Positions 41,136 through 51,067 of a stretch of DNA of 64,000 bases are shown piece by piece (position 1 is the stretch's first letter; every line of letters starts with the position of its first letter). Location of the stretch: NCBI GenBank assembly GCA_022601195.1, contig JAHZIX010000035.1:1-64000 (forward strand), written 5' to 3'. This DNA is from Deltaproteobacteria bacterium. Lineage in GTDB: Bacteria > Acidobacteriota > Thermoanaerobaculia > Multivoradales > JAHZIX01. The translations under genes and the position numbers were made by a program. The notes under the pieces were generated by a model. That model saw only the letters and a list, made by a program, of their open reading frames with translations, was not told the origin of the DNA and did not search any database.

Positions 41136-43916
41136 TCATTGGATGGGCTTCGAGTTTGGGAAAAACTCCTTTTTTAGAAAACCCACAGCCTCCGTATTGG
41201 ATTTGCTGAGCCAGTCGCAGGCGACCTGAGCCTTGTCCTTGGTTGAAAGCTCCCAGGAAAGTGGGGGATTGCTCCTGGTCCCCGTGTCGCACTCGGGAGG
41301 AGATGCCACTCCATCGTGTTCGGAGGTCTCGAGGCCCGGAGGCCGGAAGGTCACGGCGGTGAAGGTGATCTTGACCGGGTCTGTGCTGCTGCCGTCGGAG
41401 GGTGGGGTGGCGAAAGAGCGCTGTAGTCCTTCGAGCTCTAGATCGTTGCGCACTCGCTGGGTGGAGTTGCGGACATTGACGATGGTCCGAATCGGCCCAA
41501 GGACGCCCTGAGCCCAATTCTGCTTCGAACAAGGGGGTTCTGTTTCCTGAGGCGGGAAAGCGTTGATCTGGATGTAGAGCACCCGAACGGATTTCCTCCT
41601 GTCCTGGAGCTCACTGACCGCTTCCTGGATCCAACGCACAGCAGCGGTGGTTCCGAAATTGTCGAAGAAGCCGCCGTCAGAGACTTGCCAGCGATGCAGA
41701 GGCCGGCTGCCGTCTAACAGGCGGGCTCGGGCAACCGGAGTGACGTAGGGGAAGGTCGCCGAAAGTCGGGCAGCAGTGACAACGGGCATGTCGTAATTCT
41801 CCAGGCCTGGATAGTGCGCCTGGAGGTCGAAATCCGTCGGCGCAGGCCTCCAATGCTCTCCAAGAACAGGCTCTGGACCGGGGGAGAAACTCCGTAGGTC
41901 GAGGTTGCTGATCAGGAAGGGCTCCCCATCTTCGACGAAAGTGGCGTTGAAGATGACGCCCGGGTGAGTGCCATTCTTGGCCCCTTCTCGCCAGGCGGAC
42001 AGCCATTCTTCCTGTCCCTTCTTCGGAGGGAGTAGGGAGCAATCTTTTTGCTCATGGCCTCGGCGCAGACATTCCAGGTTCTGTAGCCAAGCTTGTTCCA
42101 TGGCCCAAGCTCGATCTCGGTTCTTCCTCGGCAAAAAGGGAAGGACAGCGCGGGGAAAATCTGAAAACACCAGGCCCCAAGCGGTGGCATCGAGGCTGGA
42201 GGCCATGGCCGCTTGGCGAAGAGCCTCCAATGTGTCTCTTGAATGGGGGAGAGCTCCGTCCTGTCCCAACTGCTGCATCAGGAAGAGGGTGCCGACGCTC
42301 CCTCCGGAGGCGGAGCTGATCAGTTGGATCGATTGGGTGAACTCTGGTCCCAATTGTTCCTGCAGGCCGGTCAAGACCTGAACCGTCCAGGCCGCGGCTT
42401 GGATGCCTCCACCGGTGGCTCCTACAACTGTCAGGAGAACCGGCTGGTCCTCCTCAGCCTTGGCAGTCACTAATCGTCGCTCCACAGCTTCGATGATCTC
42501 CGGTGGCTCGACCTTCGCTTGCCGCATGTCGAAGGTGTGGGTGCGGGGGAAGAGCAGATTGGTGCCGAGAGTGTAGACGGCGATGCCGAGAAGGAGGGGG
42601 AACCGAAAGTAATCGAGAAAGAAACTCAGTCCACTGAGGACCTGACATAGTAGAGCGATGAGGAGCAGGACATAGGTGATCGTAGGAAGGGTTCTGGGAG
42701 CGGCTTCCGGGCTGAGCCAGAAATAACCGGCGACGAAGATGGCGGTCAGAAGGGTGGTGACTCCCAACGCGAGAGGGTGGCCGCGGCGGACCTGGCCAGG
42801 ATTCTTGGCTGTGTCTGGCTCTAAATATCCCGGCCCTAGGGGTTTCAGGAAGGGGATGAGCCGATTGGCAGCGTGCTGGAGCTTGCCTCTCCTTCGGGTC
42901 CACTTGAGGGCCCACAGGGAAAAGGTGGCGACCAGGAGGCCTCCTCCCAACCCCAGAGCTCGACCGGGCAGCCCTTCCGCTCCCTGCCACAGGCGCACCA
43001 GCATGGGAATGGAGAGCAAGGGCATGAGAGTGACGACGACCTTGGTGGGCATGCTCTCGACCCATTGAGGGCTGGTCAAACCCGTAAAGCCCATTCGCTC
43101 TGGCCCCAGGCGCCAAGCGAGAGTGCCTGCCAAAGCGATCACCCCGGTGGTCAGAACCGCCGCGAAGGCTGCCGTGCCCAGGCCCCAGGCGCCGTGGGAG
43201 ACCATCATGTTGCCGATGGTCGGTAGAGCGGGCTTGCCGGCGAACCACCACAGAAGATTGACCACAACGAAGGCGAGGAGAGGGACACGAATCACCATGA
43301 GGTGCAGCAGGAGCCGTCCCAAGAAGCGGCGAGTGGTGAGAGCGAGGGCACCGAAGGTCAGTAGAAGGAAGATCGCTTTTCCCCAACCACCGAGCCAGCC
43401 GAGCCATGCCCACCCAGGAGAGCCGCCCAAGGCGACGGCGGCGTAGCCGATGTTCTCCGCTAGGTCAGCGCAACCAGCCAGGGCGGGAAAGGCTAGAGAG
43501 TAGGCGAGGGGCTGGTCAGGTCTACCTCGAGCCAGCAGGACCAACAGGGCTCCTAAGAGAGTGACGTAGACCAGGGGAAAGAGCACATCGAGGGTGAGCT
43601 CCGAAAGGGCGTAGAAACGTCGTTCCGACTCACCTAGCTTGTCGAGCACCTGGGTGAGCTCAGCAGGTGTGTAGGGAGGCACCTTGGCGTCGGGAACCTC
43701 AAGGGTGCAGCCATCTTCGGCTGCCCAGCCCGATTCAGGAAAAGCTAGGGCATTGCGCTTCGGGAAAGCCCAGAAGGCGAAAATCAAAAAGACTAGAAGT
43801 AGGCCCAGGAAGTTGCGAGGAGTGGCCCATTTCTCATACCAGTGGCAGAGCCCCCTGACCGATCTTAGGGCTTGGAAAGCAGCGCGAGCAGAATTCCACA
43901 CGGGAACGATTTTCAT
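41136..43916 (-). CDS. Membrane-anchored patatin-like phospholipase
   Basis: 926 residues. The N-terminal half has about ten hydrophobic segments (first at 34-54, FLGLLLVFLIFAFWAF; others to about 455), then a patatin-like domain from about 490. The oxyanion loop is GATGGGIQAAAW, the nucleophile motif SASGGSVGT is at about 535, and the Asp partner is in SDGGFFDNFGT near 745. It is probably an inner-membrane lipid acyl hydrolase. It starts about 180 nt after the radical SAM gene on the same strand, so it may be part of that operon, but the gap leaves this open. Confidence 0.87.
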   Translation of the reverse strand: MKIVPVWNSARAAFQALRSVRGLCHWYEKWATPRNFLGLLLVFLIFAFWAFPKRNALAFPESGWAAEDGCTLEVPDAKVPPYTPAELTQVLDKLGESERRFYALSELTLDVLFPLVYVTLLGALLVLLARGRPDQPLAYSLAFPALAGCADLAENIGYAAVALGGSPGWAWLGWLGGWGKAIFLLLTFGALALTTRRFLGRLLLHLMVIRVPLLAFVVVNLLWWFAGKPALPTIGNMMVSHGAWGLGTAAFAAVLTTGVIALAGTLAWRLGPERMGFTGLTSPQWVESMPTKVVVTLMPLLSIPMLVRLWQGAEGLPGRALGLGGGLLVATFSLWALKWTRRRGKLQHAANRLIPFLKPLGPGYLEPDTAKNPGQVRRGHPLALGVTTLLTAIFVAGYFWLSPEAAPRTLPTITYVLLLIALLCQVLSGLSFFLDYFRFPLLLGIAVYTLGTNLLFPRTHTFDMRQAKVEPPEIIEAVERRLVTAKAEEDQPVLLTVVGATGGGIQAAAWTVQVLTGLQEQLGPEFTQSIQLISSASGGSVGTLFLMQQLGQDGALPHSRDTLEALRQAAMASSLDATAWGLVFSDFPRAVLPFLPRKNRDRAWAMEQAWLQNLECLRRGHEQKDCSLLPPKKGQEEWLSAWREGAKNGTHPGVIFNATFVEDGEPFLISNLDLRSFSPGPEPVLGEHWRPAPTDFDLQAHYPGLENYDMPVVTAARLSATFPYVTPVARARLLDGSRPLHRWQVSDGGFFDNFGTTAAVRWIQEAVSELQDRRKSVRVLYIQINAFPPQETEPPCSKQNWAQGVLGPIRTIVNVRNSTQRVRNDLELEGLQRSFATPPSDGSSTDPVKITFTAVTFRPPGLETSEHDGVASPPECDTGTRSNPPLSWELSTKDKAQVACDWLSKSNTEAVGFLKKEFFPNSKPIQ

Positions 43917-44095
43917 GGCGCCTCCTTGGCGAATACTCCTGGATGGGCGTGACCGGAACCTCTACCTAAGGAAGATGACCCCAGAGGCCTCTTTTTCGGC
44001 ACAGGTCTCGAAAAGTCTCAAAACAGTCGAATATGGAGGGTGCTTCCTGCGTCTCCGACCGGACCTCCCGCAGCGCGGGCCAGCGGACAAGGGAC

Positions 44096-45148
44096 TCATG
44101 TCGCCATTGCAACCGGGCGGGCCAATGCCAGCTGAGGAAGGCCCTGTAGTGGGCATCGAAGCTCTTCGGAATTCCCGGAAAGCAATCCCCTCGCCCAGCC
44201 ATTGAGTTTGTCTGCATCGATCTCCAAGGAGCCGTCCTGGCTGATTCGGCCGAGGAGGTTTCGGGAGTCGGTCAGAGCAACGGTACATTTGGAGATGGCC
44301 CCATTGGACCGGATGACGAAGGAGTTGGTTGCCGAGGCGTAGCATATCGACTCTCCTTTCTCCGGTTCCTTCAGGGAAAGACCGAGGGAGGCTGCCTCGC
44401 TGCGAAGATCTCGGACGATTTTTTCTCCGTCGATCCCTACTAGAACCGGGAGTTGGGCATCGTTGGCACCGCCCAATCGAGACAATTTCCGGATGAACAA
44501 GCGAAACCGAGGTTCTTTACCGAAGGTAGCTGCGATTTGTCTCAACAGCTTTCTCATGGCGAGATGGTTTTCTCGGTCCACGTGAAGGCGAAGGATGACC
44601 TCGAAGTCACCGGTCACCTCGCTGATGGCTTGCAGGTGAGACCAGATGCGCTGGAAGGTACCGCTGCCATCGGCCCGGAGACGCTTTTGGTCGTGGATCT
44701 CCTGAGGGCCGTCCAAGGAAATTTGAAATACCTTGACCCCTAGGCTCAGCAGCTTCTCGAATCGCATCTGGCTCAGGAGATAGCCATTTGTGGTGATCTC
44801 CCCCCGCAACTTCAATCGGGGATGGGATTGGCCGAGGTGGGCCGCGAAGCCTTGGATCTCTTCGACTCGATCGTAGGCGGCCAAGGGCTCGCCACCAAAC
44901 CAGGAAAGGGTCAGCCGGTCGAGGTTGGGGGCGCGAGTTTGGAGCAGTCGGCGGATGCCTTGAGAAACGCCCTCTGACATGCGCCCCAGAGCGAAGTCCT
45001 CGTAGCAATAGGTACAGCGGAAGTTGCACTGCTCCGTTGGCAGGATCACCAGGTGGAGGACGTTCTGTGCCAGTAGGGAAGCGCGCCGATCCAAGTGACC
45101 GAGGGCTTCTGTGGAAGAGAGGTCTTTGGGAAGGCGAAGGGGATTCAC
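44096..45148 (-). CDS. Radical SAM/SPASM-type peptide-modifying protein
   Basis: 350 residues from GTG 45148, which overlaps the stop of the small peptide gene by one base (TAGTG). The canonical radical SAM motif CNFRCTYC lies near residue 41, followed by LSWFGGEPL (GGE motif) and FQISLDGP. The C-terminal part begins as a SPASM domain (C-x13-G-x4-C: ICYASATNSFVIRSNGAISKC), but only one further Cys (RCPLQGLPQL) precedes the stop, so the last cluster-binding cysteines are missing or altered. The location directly after a small peptide gene is typical of peptide maturases. Confidence 0.85.
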   Translation of the reverse strand: MNPLRLPKDLSSTEALGHLDRRASLLAQNVLHLVILPTEQCNFRCTYCYEDFALGRMSEGVSQGIRRLLQTRAPNLDRLTLSWFGGEPLAAYDRVEEIQGFAAHLGQSHPRLKLRGEITTNGYLLSQMRFEKLLSLGVKVFQISLDGPQEIHDQKRLRADGSGTFQRIWSHLQAISEVTGDFEVILRLHVDRENHLAMRKLLRQIAATFGKEPRFRLFIRKLSRLGGANDAQLPVLVGIDGEKIVRDLRSEAASLGLSLKEPEKGESICYASATNSFVIRSNGAISKCTVALTDSRNLLGRISQDGSLEIDADKLNGWARGLLSGNSEELRCPLQGLPQLALARPVAMAT

Positions 45149-45381
45149 TAACTCTTCTCCGGACAATCGCACAACGTATCCCCGGTTCCGTGCATGAGGA
45201 AGGCATCGACTTCTTCGACCTGGATCCTTCCGTGGTCGTCCAGCTGAAGGTTGGCAGCCCCTGGGGCAGAACCTTCGACCTGATCCGTCGAGTTTCGGCC
45301 GAGGAGGTCTTGCAGCTCGTCGCTGACTTCGACAACGGTCATTCCAGCGGCATCGGTTCGGAAGTAGAGATCTGAGTTCAT
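45148..45381 (-). CDS. 77-residue peptide, candidate radical SAM substrate
   Basis: Short gene with a near-perfect AAGGAGA site six bases before ATG 45381, placed 35 nt after the CHAT gene and overlapping the radical SAM start by one base. The peptide is acidic, starts MNSDLYFRTDAAGM and has a central SAPGAANLQLDDHGRIQVEE region. It ends FLMHGTGDTLCDCPEKS, with a CxC near the terminus. It has no recognisable family. Size, position and coupling point to a ribosomal precursor peptide with a C-terminal core; a small accessory subunit is the alternative. Confidence 0.7.
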   Translation of the reverse strand: MNSDLYFRTDAAGMTVVEVSDELQDLLGRNSTDQVEGSAPGAANLQLDDHGRIQVEEVDAFLMHGTGDTLCDCPEKS

Positions 45382-45416
45382 GATTCGTCTCCTTGAGATA
45401 GTTGGGTATCCCGATA

Positions 45417-48400
45417 TCAATTCCAGGCCCCGGTGGCGACAAAGCCGCCCCAGTTCCAAGGGTGGGTGCTCGTGCCCGATGCACGAAGCGACTGAAGGAT
45501 TCTGAGAGAGGCTCGTTGAACCGACTCCGCTGGGCCAAGGCCGGCGAGGAATCGGGCTTCGTAGAGCTGCTTCATCCAAGGCGTGGCACGATCGTCCGGT
45601 ACAGGCCAAAGGCTCATGATGACCGTGCGCACTCCTGCGACCCGGAAGGCTCTTCGAAGGCCGAGGACCCCTTCCCCAGGCTGAATCTCTCCAAGTCCGG
45701 AATCGCAGGCAGAGAGAACCGCCCATTCGACGTCTCTCAGGTCCAGGGAGGCGATTTCTTCGGCGGTCAAGATGCCGTCGCCGTTGTTGCCGCGAGCCTC
45801 CAGCCGATGGTTGGCCCCGGCCATCACTAGGCCCGAAAGGGTCAGTTGGTAGTCGCTGCTCCATGGGCGTCGGGGGGCCTTCCGATAGGCGCTAGCGGGA
45901 CCTTCGCCCCCGGGCTTTTTGGACTCGTCGATCTTGGTGTAGGTGTCAGGGTTGGGTTTTCCTCTCGGCGGATTTCCTGCACCGCAGGAGCTATCGACGA
46001 AAAACCCGTGGGTCGCCAGGTGCAAGACCTTTTTTCCCGGCGCCTGGCGACGAAAGGCTGCTTCACTAGCACCCTTGGCTTTGAGCAGCAGGGGAGGGGA
46101 GCGATTGGGAGAAGCTCGCCGCCAAAGGGACTCCAGCGCCTGAATTTCCCGCAGGGTTCCTGGCAAGGGAAGAAAGGTCCGATCGCGAAATGTCGGGCAT
46201 TTGCGCAGATCGTCACTCCCTCGAAGCATCGGCGGTAGATGTTTGAGGTCCAGAGAGGCTTTGGACGAGGACTTTTTGATCGGGGAGCGATCGTAGAAGG
46301 AGGCCCCCCCTAGCAGGAGCAGCCCTTTCCCGGCAGCAGGTTCCTGGGTCGGGAGTTCCACCAGGTCCTTCTCGGCGGTCAGAGTGTGAAACAGGGGCCC
46401 GGATTCGATGAGATAGCTGGCCTCACCGTCCGGGAGAGCGCCAAAGGGCATCTGATGCAGGTTTCCATCCAGCACCAAAAAGACTCGCTTGGTATCTCCC
46501 AGGTGGCTTCGCAGAGGATCCCAGATTCGCTCTCGGAGCTTGGCCGCATGGTCTCGAAATAGGGTTTCGTCTTTGGCGGCCCGAGTGTCTTCCACCAAGT
46601 CGTCAATGTCTTGGGCTCGGCCCAAGGGAATAGCGCGAGCTTGGGACGAGGGGGAAGGAAGAATGAACGCCAGGTAACCGTCCTCGCCGCCCTTTCCGGA
46701 GGCACTGAAACCGGCACGGTAGGCGGCGATGGCGATCAATGAGGATCCGGTGGGCAGACTGCGACGAACGGCCTCGAGACCCTTGGGCGGCTTGCGAACC
46801 TCGATTTGGAGGGAGCGGCTCGCCTCGACCAGGGCTTGCTCCGCATCGATCACCTGTTGCTTGGCTCTCCGCCAGTTCTCTTTCTGCCGCCTTTGCGGGA
46901 TGCGGCTGTCCTCGATGCGTACCAGCACATTGGCGAACCGTTGGCGTGCGGTATGCCAAGCCTTCGCTTTGGCGGCGAGGCGGGAGTTTTCCGGCGCTCG
47001 AAAGACTCGGTGGCGAACCTCGATCTCCTCGAGGATCACTGCCCGGGAACGGATGATCTCGTCCCAGATGCGATCGATCAGATCCTGGGAAGCCAGGGAA
47101 GACGAGGCGAGATAGGACGGCAGTAGATCTAGGCTCTCTCGAACCGATGCAGCGTAGGACAGAGCTCGGGGCTCAGCCAAGGAGGAAACCGTTTGGGAGA
47201 CCTGCTGGCGAGTCTTTCGCGCTGCCGAGAGGGCATTCTCGATGGCAGCCGCCGGCCGTCCGGCGGCGTAGCGGACCCGGGCCTGAAGATTCAACAGCTT
47301 CGGTTCTCGGGGATGACCCTTTCCATAGGAATCTTCGATCAGCTGGAGCCCCAGTTGCACCAGTCGGGAGGCATCGGGCCATCGACCCGCTGCCAGCCGA
47401 AGCCGGGCCAGAGCCTCTAAGGCTCGTACTCTCTCCGGATGGTGAGGTCCGAGGGTTGTGAAGCTTTCCAGAGCCCTTTCGAGGAGCTTTTCCGCCTCCT
47501 GAGGCTGGCTGAGAGAGGTCTTCACTCGAGCTAGGCTGACCAGAGCGCGGCCAAGGAGGGGATGGCTGGAATCTCCGCTCTCGGTCAAGATCGACACGGC
47601 TTCCCGGAGATGAGTCTCCGCTTCGTGAGGAGGCGCCGCATCGAAGGCGAGCTCTCCCAGCCAGATGAGATTCCGTCCGTACTCGTTGCTACGGGGACCG
47701 AGCTTGGCCCGTCGAACTTCGAGGGCCTCCTCGAGGCGCTGCCGAGCCTCGTCCCAGTCTCCCAGCTCGTGGAGCAACCGGCCAAGGCCGGTGAGAGCCT
47801 CCGCGTACCGAGGGTGGTCGTTCTCGAACCCCCGCCGAAACCCCTCGAGGGCCCACCGATAGTGCTTCTGGGCGGTGTAGAAATCTCCCGCATCTTGAGC
47901 CAGATTAGCCAGGCTGTTGTGGGTCGATGCGGTGGTGCCGTGGATATCTCCATAGACCGCCCGGCGAATCTCGAGAGCCTCTTCGAGACGAGTGAAGGCG
48001 GATGGAATATCGCCGAGAAAGTGGTCGACTTCACCTAGATTGTGCAGGCCTCGGGCCAACAGGGGGTCCTCGGGTTTCAGGGCCTTTCGAAAGATTCCGA
48101 TGGCGTCTTCAAACAGGACCTTCGCGGCGGAGTAGTTACCGTCGGTGGCAAGTACATTCGCCAAGGTGTTCATGGCCTGAGCTACCTTGGGGTGCTCTGG
48201 GTCGAGTTTGCTGCGGCGTATCTCCAATACCTGTAGCAAATGCGCCTCGGCTTCCTGCCACCGATCCCGGTCCGCCTCTAGGTCACCTAGAAACTCGAGA
48301 GTTCGAGCTTCCTCCAAGCTGTTCTGACCAAGGCCGTCCCTCCAACATTGAATCGCCTGCTCCAAATAGGTCGTTGCGGTCTCGAAGTCTTGGTACTCCT

Positions 48401-48848
48401 GGCGCAAGACTCCCAGGTTGTGCAGGGCATAAGCGCGAGAGGGGTGGCGCGGCCCCAAGAGGGCCTCTCGAAGTTGGAGCGCTTCGACTGCCAGATCGAG
48501 AGTTTGCTGCTGGCGTCGCTTGCCGTTGCCGAACAGGATCTGAACCAGGAGGTCCATGGCGTCAGCGACTTCTAGGGAGCGCTCGCCAAAGTCCTCTCGG
48601 GCCTTTCTCAGAAGCTCATGAGCATCGGCTTCCGCCGTAGCTCGTTCTCCGAGATCCTCGAAACGGTGGCGAAGGTTGGCGATGCGATCCGGGAAGGGGG
48701 TCGCTGCCACTGCAGAAGTGAGGCCGACGAGCAGGCCGAAAAATAGGCCACGGGAGGCCCTGGAGAGCCGTGAGCTTCGGTGCTCCGGCCCCTTTTGCTC
48801 CGACCTGCTTTGCCATGGCCCTTGGGCACTGGTCGCCGCTGAGATCAT
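45417..48848 (-). CDS. TPR-repeat CHAT-domain protease
   Basis: 1143 residues. A hydrophobic segment (LFFGLLVGLTSAVAA, about 34-48) may be a signal peptide or anchor. About ten TPR units of the kinesin-light-chain type cover 70-560, a coiled region lies near 600-680, and a C-terminal CHAT domain (caspase-like) has catalytic His947 (HLATHGFF) and Cys1048 (LSACDSGLGE). CHAT proteases cut protein partners, often in defence or signalling. It is translationally coupled to the metzincin-like gene (TAATG) and followed by the small peptide and radical SAM genes, so cutting the peptide or a related partner is a reasonable guess. Confidence 0.9.
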   Translation of the reverse strand: MISAATSAQGPWQSRSEQKGPEHRSSRLSRASRGLFFGLLVGLTSAVAATPFPDRIANLRHRFEDLGERATAEADAHELLRKAREDFGERSLEVADAMDLLVQILFGNGKRRQQQTLDLAVEALQLREALLGPRHPSRAYALHNLGVLRQEYQDFETATTYLEQAIQCWRDGLGQNSLEEARTLEFLGDLEADRDRWQEAEAHLLQVLEIRRSKLDPEHPKVAQAMNTLANVLATDGNYSAAKVLFEDAIGIFRKALKPEDPLLARGLHNLGEVDHFLGDIPSAFTRLEEALEIRRAVYGDIHGTTASTHNSLANLAQDAGDFYTAQKHYRWALEGFRRGFENDHPRYAEALTGLGRLLHELGDWDEARQRLEEALEVRRAKLGPRSNEYGRNLIWLGELAFDAAPPHEAETHLREAVSILTESGDSSHPLLGRALVSLARVKTSLSQPQEAEKLLERALESFTTLGPHHPERVRALEALARLRLAAGRWPDASRLVQLGLQLIEDSYGKGHPREPKLLNLQARVRYAAGRPAAAIENALSAARKTRQQVSQTVSSLAEPRALSYAASVRESLDLLPSYLASSSLASQDLIDRIWDEIIRSRAVILEEIEVRHRVFRAPENSRLAAKAKAWHTARQRFANVLVRIEDSRIPQRRQKENWRRAKQQVIDAEQALVEASRSLQIEVRKPPKGLEAVRRSLPTGSSLIAIAAYRAGFSASGKGGEDGYLAFILPSPSSQARAIPLGRAQDIDDLVEDTRAAKDETLFRDHAAKLRERIWDPLRSHLGDTKRVFLVLDGNLHQMPFGALPDGEASYLIESGPLFHTLTAEKDLVELPTQEPAAGKGLLLLGGASFYDRSPIKKSSSKASLDLKHLPPMLRGSDDLRKCPTFRDRTFLPLPGTLREIQALESLWRRASPNRSPPLLLKAKGASEAAFRRQAPGKKVLHLATHGFFVDSSCGAGNPPRGKPNPDTYTKIDESKKPGGEGPASAYRKAPRRPWSSDYQLTLSGLVMAGANHRLEARGNNGDGILTAEEIASLDLRDVEWAVLSACDSGLGEIQPGEGVLGLRRAFRVAGVRTVIMSLWPVPDDRATPWMKQLYEARFLAGLGPAESVQRASLRILQSLRASGTSTHPWNWGGFVATGAWN

Positions 48849-51067
48849 TAGCTAGCTGTGTCCCGATGGGAGAGAAGGAGCTGATTCAATTCCTGCGAAA
48901 TTTCCTGTGGAACTTGCCGCTCGGCGGCGCGGGCCAGCAGGACATCGAGGACCCGACCAAAGGTCTCTCTGCGGAATTCATCATCGGGCACCCGGTGGAG
49001 CATCTCGAGTCCGTAACTCACCTCCTGAGCTGTCATGACGGTATTGGAATCAATCAGGCCAATAGCGTCTTCAAGTTTCTTAAGAGAGTCCGGGTCCGGG
49101 TTTTTGAGTAGCTCTTCGAGCTTCAAAGTTTCCGCCCGCCGGCCCGCCTCGACGATGCCGAAGTGGGGCCGCAAGACATCGTCTTCCATTGCCTTTTGAA
49201 TAGCAGAACGACCCTTGCCGGTGAGGTCGTTTCCGAGAACCAACAGAGGGAGCGTCTCTGGCTCGCCAAGGATCCGCAAGGCAACGCCGCCTTGCCGCCA
49301 GTTTTCAGGGGGCATGACGAGAATGCTAGTTTGTGCATCGATGCGAAACGAGCGCCAACCGTTCTTAGAAGAATCCCATTCCACGGAGACTTCCACCTGA
49401 AACAAGCCGGGGCTGGGCAGCAGAGGACCTTGGGCACCGCGCAAGAGAGTCATGTCGTGGCGCCTCGTGTCTCCCTTCTTCATCTTCGAACTGTAGTTGG
49501 AGTCCACGTCCCGCACCATGGTCATGAAGCTTCGAGAAGTTCCAGAAGGGGCGATCACTCTGCCAAAAACTTCTCCTGAGCGGAGATTCATCGAGCGCGG
49601 CGCCCAGTCCAGATCGGCGCTAGCTTCCAGTTCGATGGTCACTCGCAGTGGTGCTCCTAGGGGAAGAGTAGGAGACAGAGGGACGATTTTCAGTTTGAGG
49701 CCAGGAGGAGTCTCCCGATGGTCTTCTAAATGCGCCATGGACTGGCTGAGATTGTGACGAAAGGGCACTCCCCCGGGGCGTACCCAGGGGTCCGGGAAAT
49801 GCTGAAGACGCCGACAATCCATATTGGAGAAAGAGAACTCCAATCCCTGCGGGAACTGGCCATTTTTCCTTTGAGTTTCCGCGGCGGTGTGATCCAACCG
49901 GCTCATGAACCCAGGAAAACTGGAATTGTGCATCAAACCTTGGGTATGGGCGATCTCATGCACAGCGATGTGGAAATAGACTTCCGGAGTCTCCATGACG
50001 GCTTTGCCTCCGGCCCGGCCCCAAATCGGATTCTTCTTGCAGAAGATGTATTTGGCTCCTAAGGCTGCGCCTTCTCGAGGTACGCCATTCAGGTCATCCC
50101 CTCGCCGGTCGTACATCTCTGCCAAGCCTTTTTCCTTCTTGCTGATACACAGCAGGTTAGAGCGCCATTCGCAGTCGAGGAGGTCAGTGGCTTGCTCGAA
50201 AGTCTCCGTGTCTTCCCCGATCGAAGTCTTTCCTTCCCCGAGCTCGATCATCTTTTCGTGAAGTTGGGTACGGCTCCATTTCTCACGGTTGTTGGCAAAG
50301 GGGGCAGTACAGATCTGGATCTGCCAATCCGCCTTTCCATAGGCATCTTCCCAGGAGATGCAGTCTTTTTTGTGGCCCCCTCTTCTAGTCGATTCTCCGC
50401 CGCATCTACAAAGTGGTGGGGGAATCTTCCCTTGGGTGAAGATCTGTACTGTTGCTTTGCGAAGGAACTTACTGACGTGGCCGAGGGAGATCTTTCCAAC
50501 CGACTGATTGCGGCTGTTGAACATCTCACCTCTAAAGAAGATCGCTCCTGTCTTCTTGTTTCGCCGTGGGTAGCTCTTGCCCTTGGGTGGGGACGTTTTC
50601 CGGAGGTCGGCGCGGAGCTCAGTCTCTAGCTCCCACCGCATGGCAGTCCAATCGAAGCGAAACAGTTCGAAGTCGAGGGAAAGGGCTTTCTTTCTCTCGG
50701 CCCGGTCAGTTGCTTGCCGGATCTGCGAAACCCGCAGGTAGTACCGGTAGAGCTTCCGCGGAAAGATCGGGATACCGTCCCTAGGATCTAGACCCTTCCA
50801 TGGTGGAGCGGCGGCGGGCTTTGTCTCAACATCGCGGTTCAAGTAGAGATCACCGCTAGCGGCCCCCTCCCTGTCGACCCGAAGGGTGCCGTCGTAGCCG
50901 ATCTTTCCATCGATCTTGAAATCCTCAATTTCGCCGGCAACCAGCTGAAGGAAATAGCAACCCGATGGCAGAGCGTCGAGTAAGTCCTCGCCAAAGGGTC
51001 TAGGCAAGTCCGGAGTCGCAACGTCTGGTCCCGGTCTCCATGGAGGCATGAGATTTCCTTTCTTCAC
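48848..51067 (-). CDS. Metzincin-like zinc metalloprotease
   Basis: 739 residues without a signal peptide. Zinc site HEIAHTQGLMH (370-380) fits HExxHxxGxxH, with a possible Met-turn at FPGFMSRL (Met388). The region before it has Cys pairs (CRCGG, near 220) and the C-terminal 300 residues contain an Ig-like beta segment (SPTLPLGAPLRVTIELEASADLDW) and a helical tail. I do not recognise the family. Its stop overlaps the CHAT start by one base, so two proteases of different classes are made together. Confidence 0.78.
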   Translation of the reverse strand: MKKGNLMPPWRPGPDVATPDLPRPFGEDLLDALPSGCYFLQLVAGEIEDFKIDGKIGYDGTLRVDREGAASGDLYLNRDVETKPAAAPPWKGLDPRDGIPIFPRKLYRYYLRVSQIRQATDRAERKKALSLDFELFRFDWTAMRWELETELRADLRKTSPPKGKSYPRRNKKTGAIFFRGEMFNSRNQSVGKISLGHVSKFLRKATVQIFTQGKIPPPLCRCGGESTRRGGHKKDCISWEDAYGKADWQIQICTAPFANNREKWSRTQLHEKMIELGEGKTSIGEDTETFEQATDLLDCEWRSNLLCISKKEKGLAEMYDRRGDDLNGVPREGAALGAKYIFCKKNPIWGRAGGKAVMETPEVYFHIAVHEIAHTQGLMHNSSFPGFMSRLDHTAAETQRKNGQFPQGLEFSFSNMDCRRLQHFPDPWVRPGGVPFRHNLSQSMAHLEDHRETPPGLKLKIVPLSPTLPLGAPLRVTIELEASADLDWAPRSMNLRSGEVFGRVIAPSGTSRSFMTMVRDVDSNYSSKMKKGDTRRHDMTLLRGAQGPLLPSPGLFQVEVSVEWDSSKNGWRSFRIDAQTSILVMPPENWRQGGVALRILGEPETLPLLVLGNDLTGKGRSAIQKAMEDDVLRPHFGIVEAGRRAETLKLEELLKNPDPDSLKKLEDAIGLIDSNTVMTAQEVSYGLEMLHRVPDDEFRRETFGRVLDVLLARAAERQVPQEISQELNQLLLSHRDTAS

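Noticed and set aside
45417-48848. CHAT protease as part of a type III-E CRISPR (Craspase) system
   Set aside because: No gRAMP/Cas7-11-like gene, Cas1/2 or repeat array nearby; the protein has its own signal-like segment and kinesin-light-chain TPRs.
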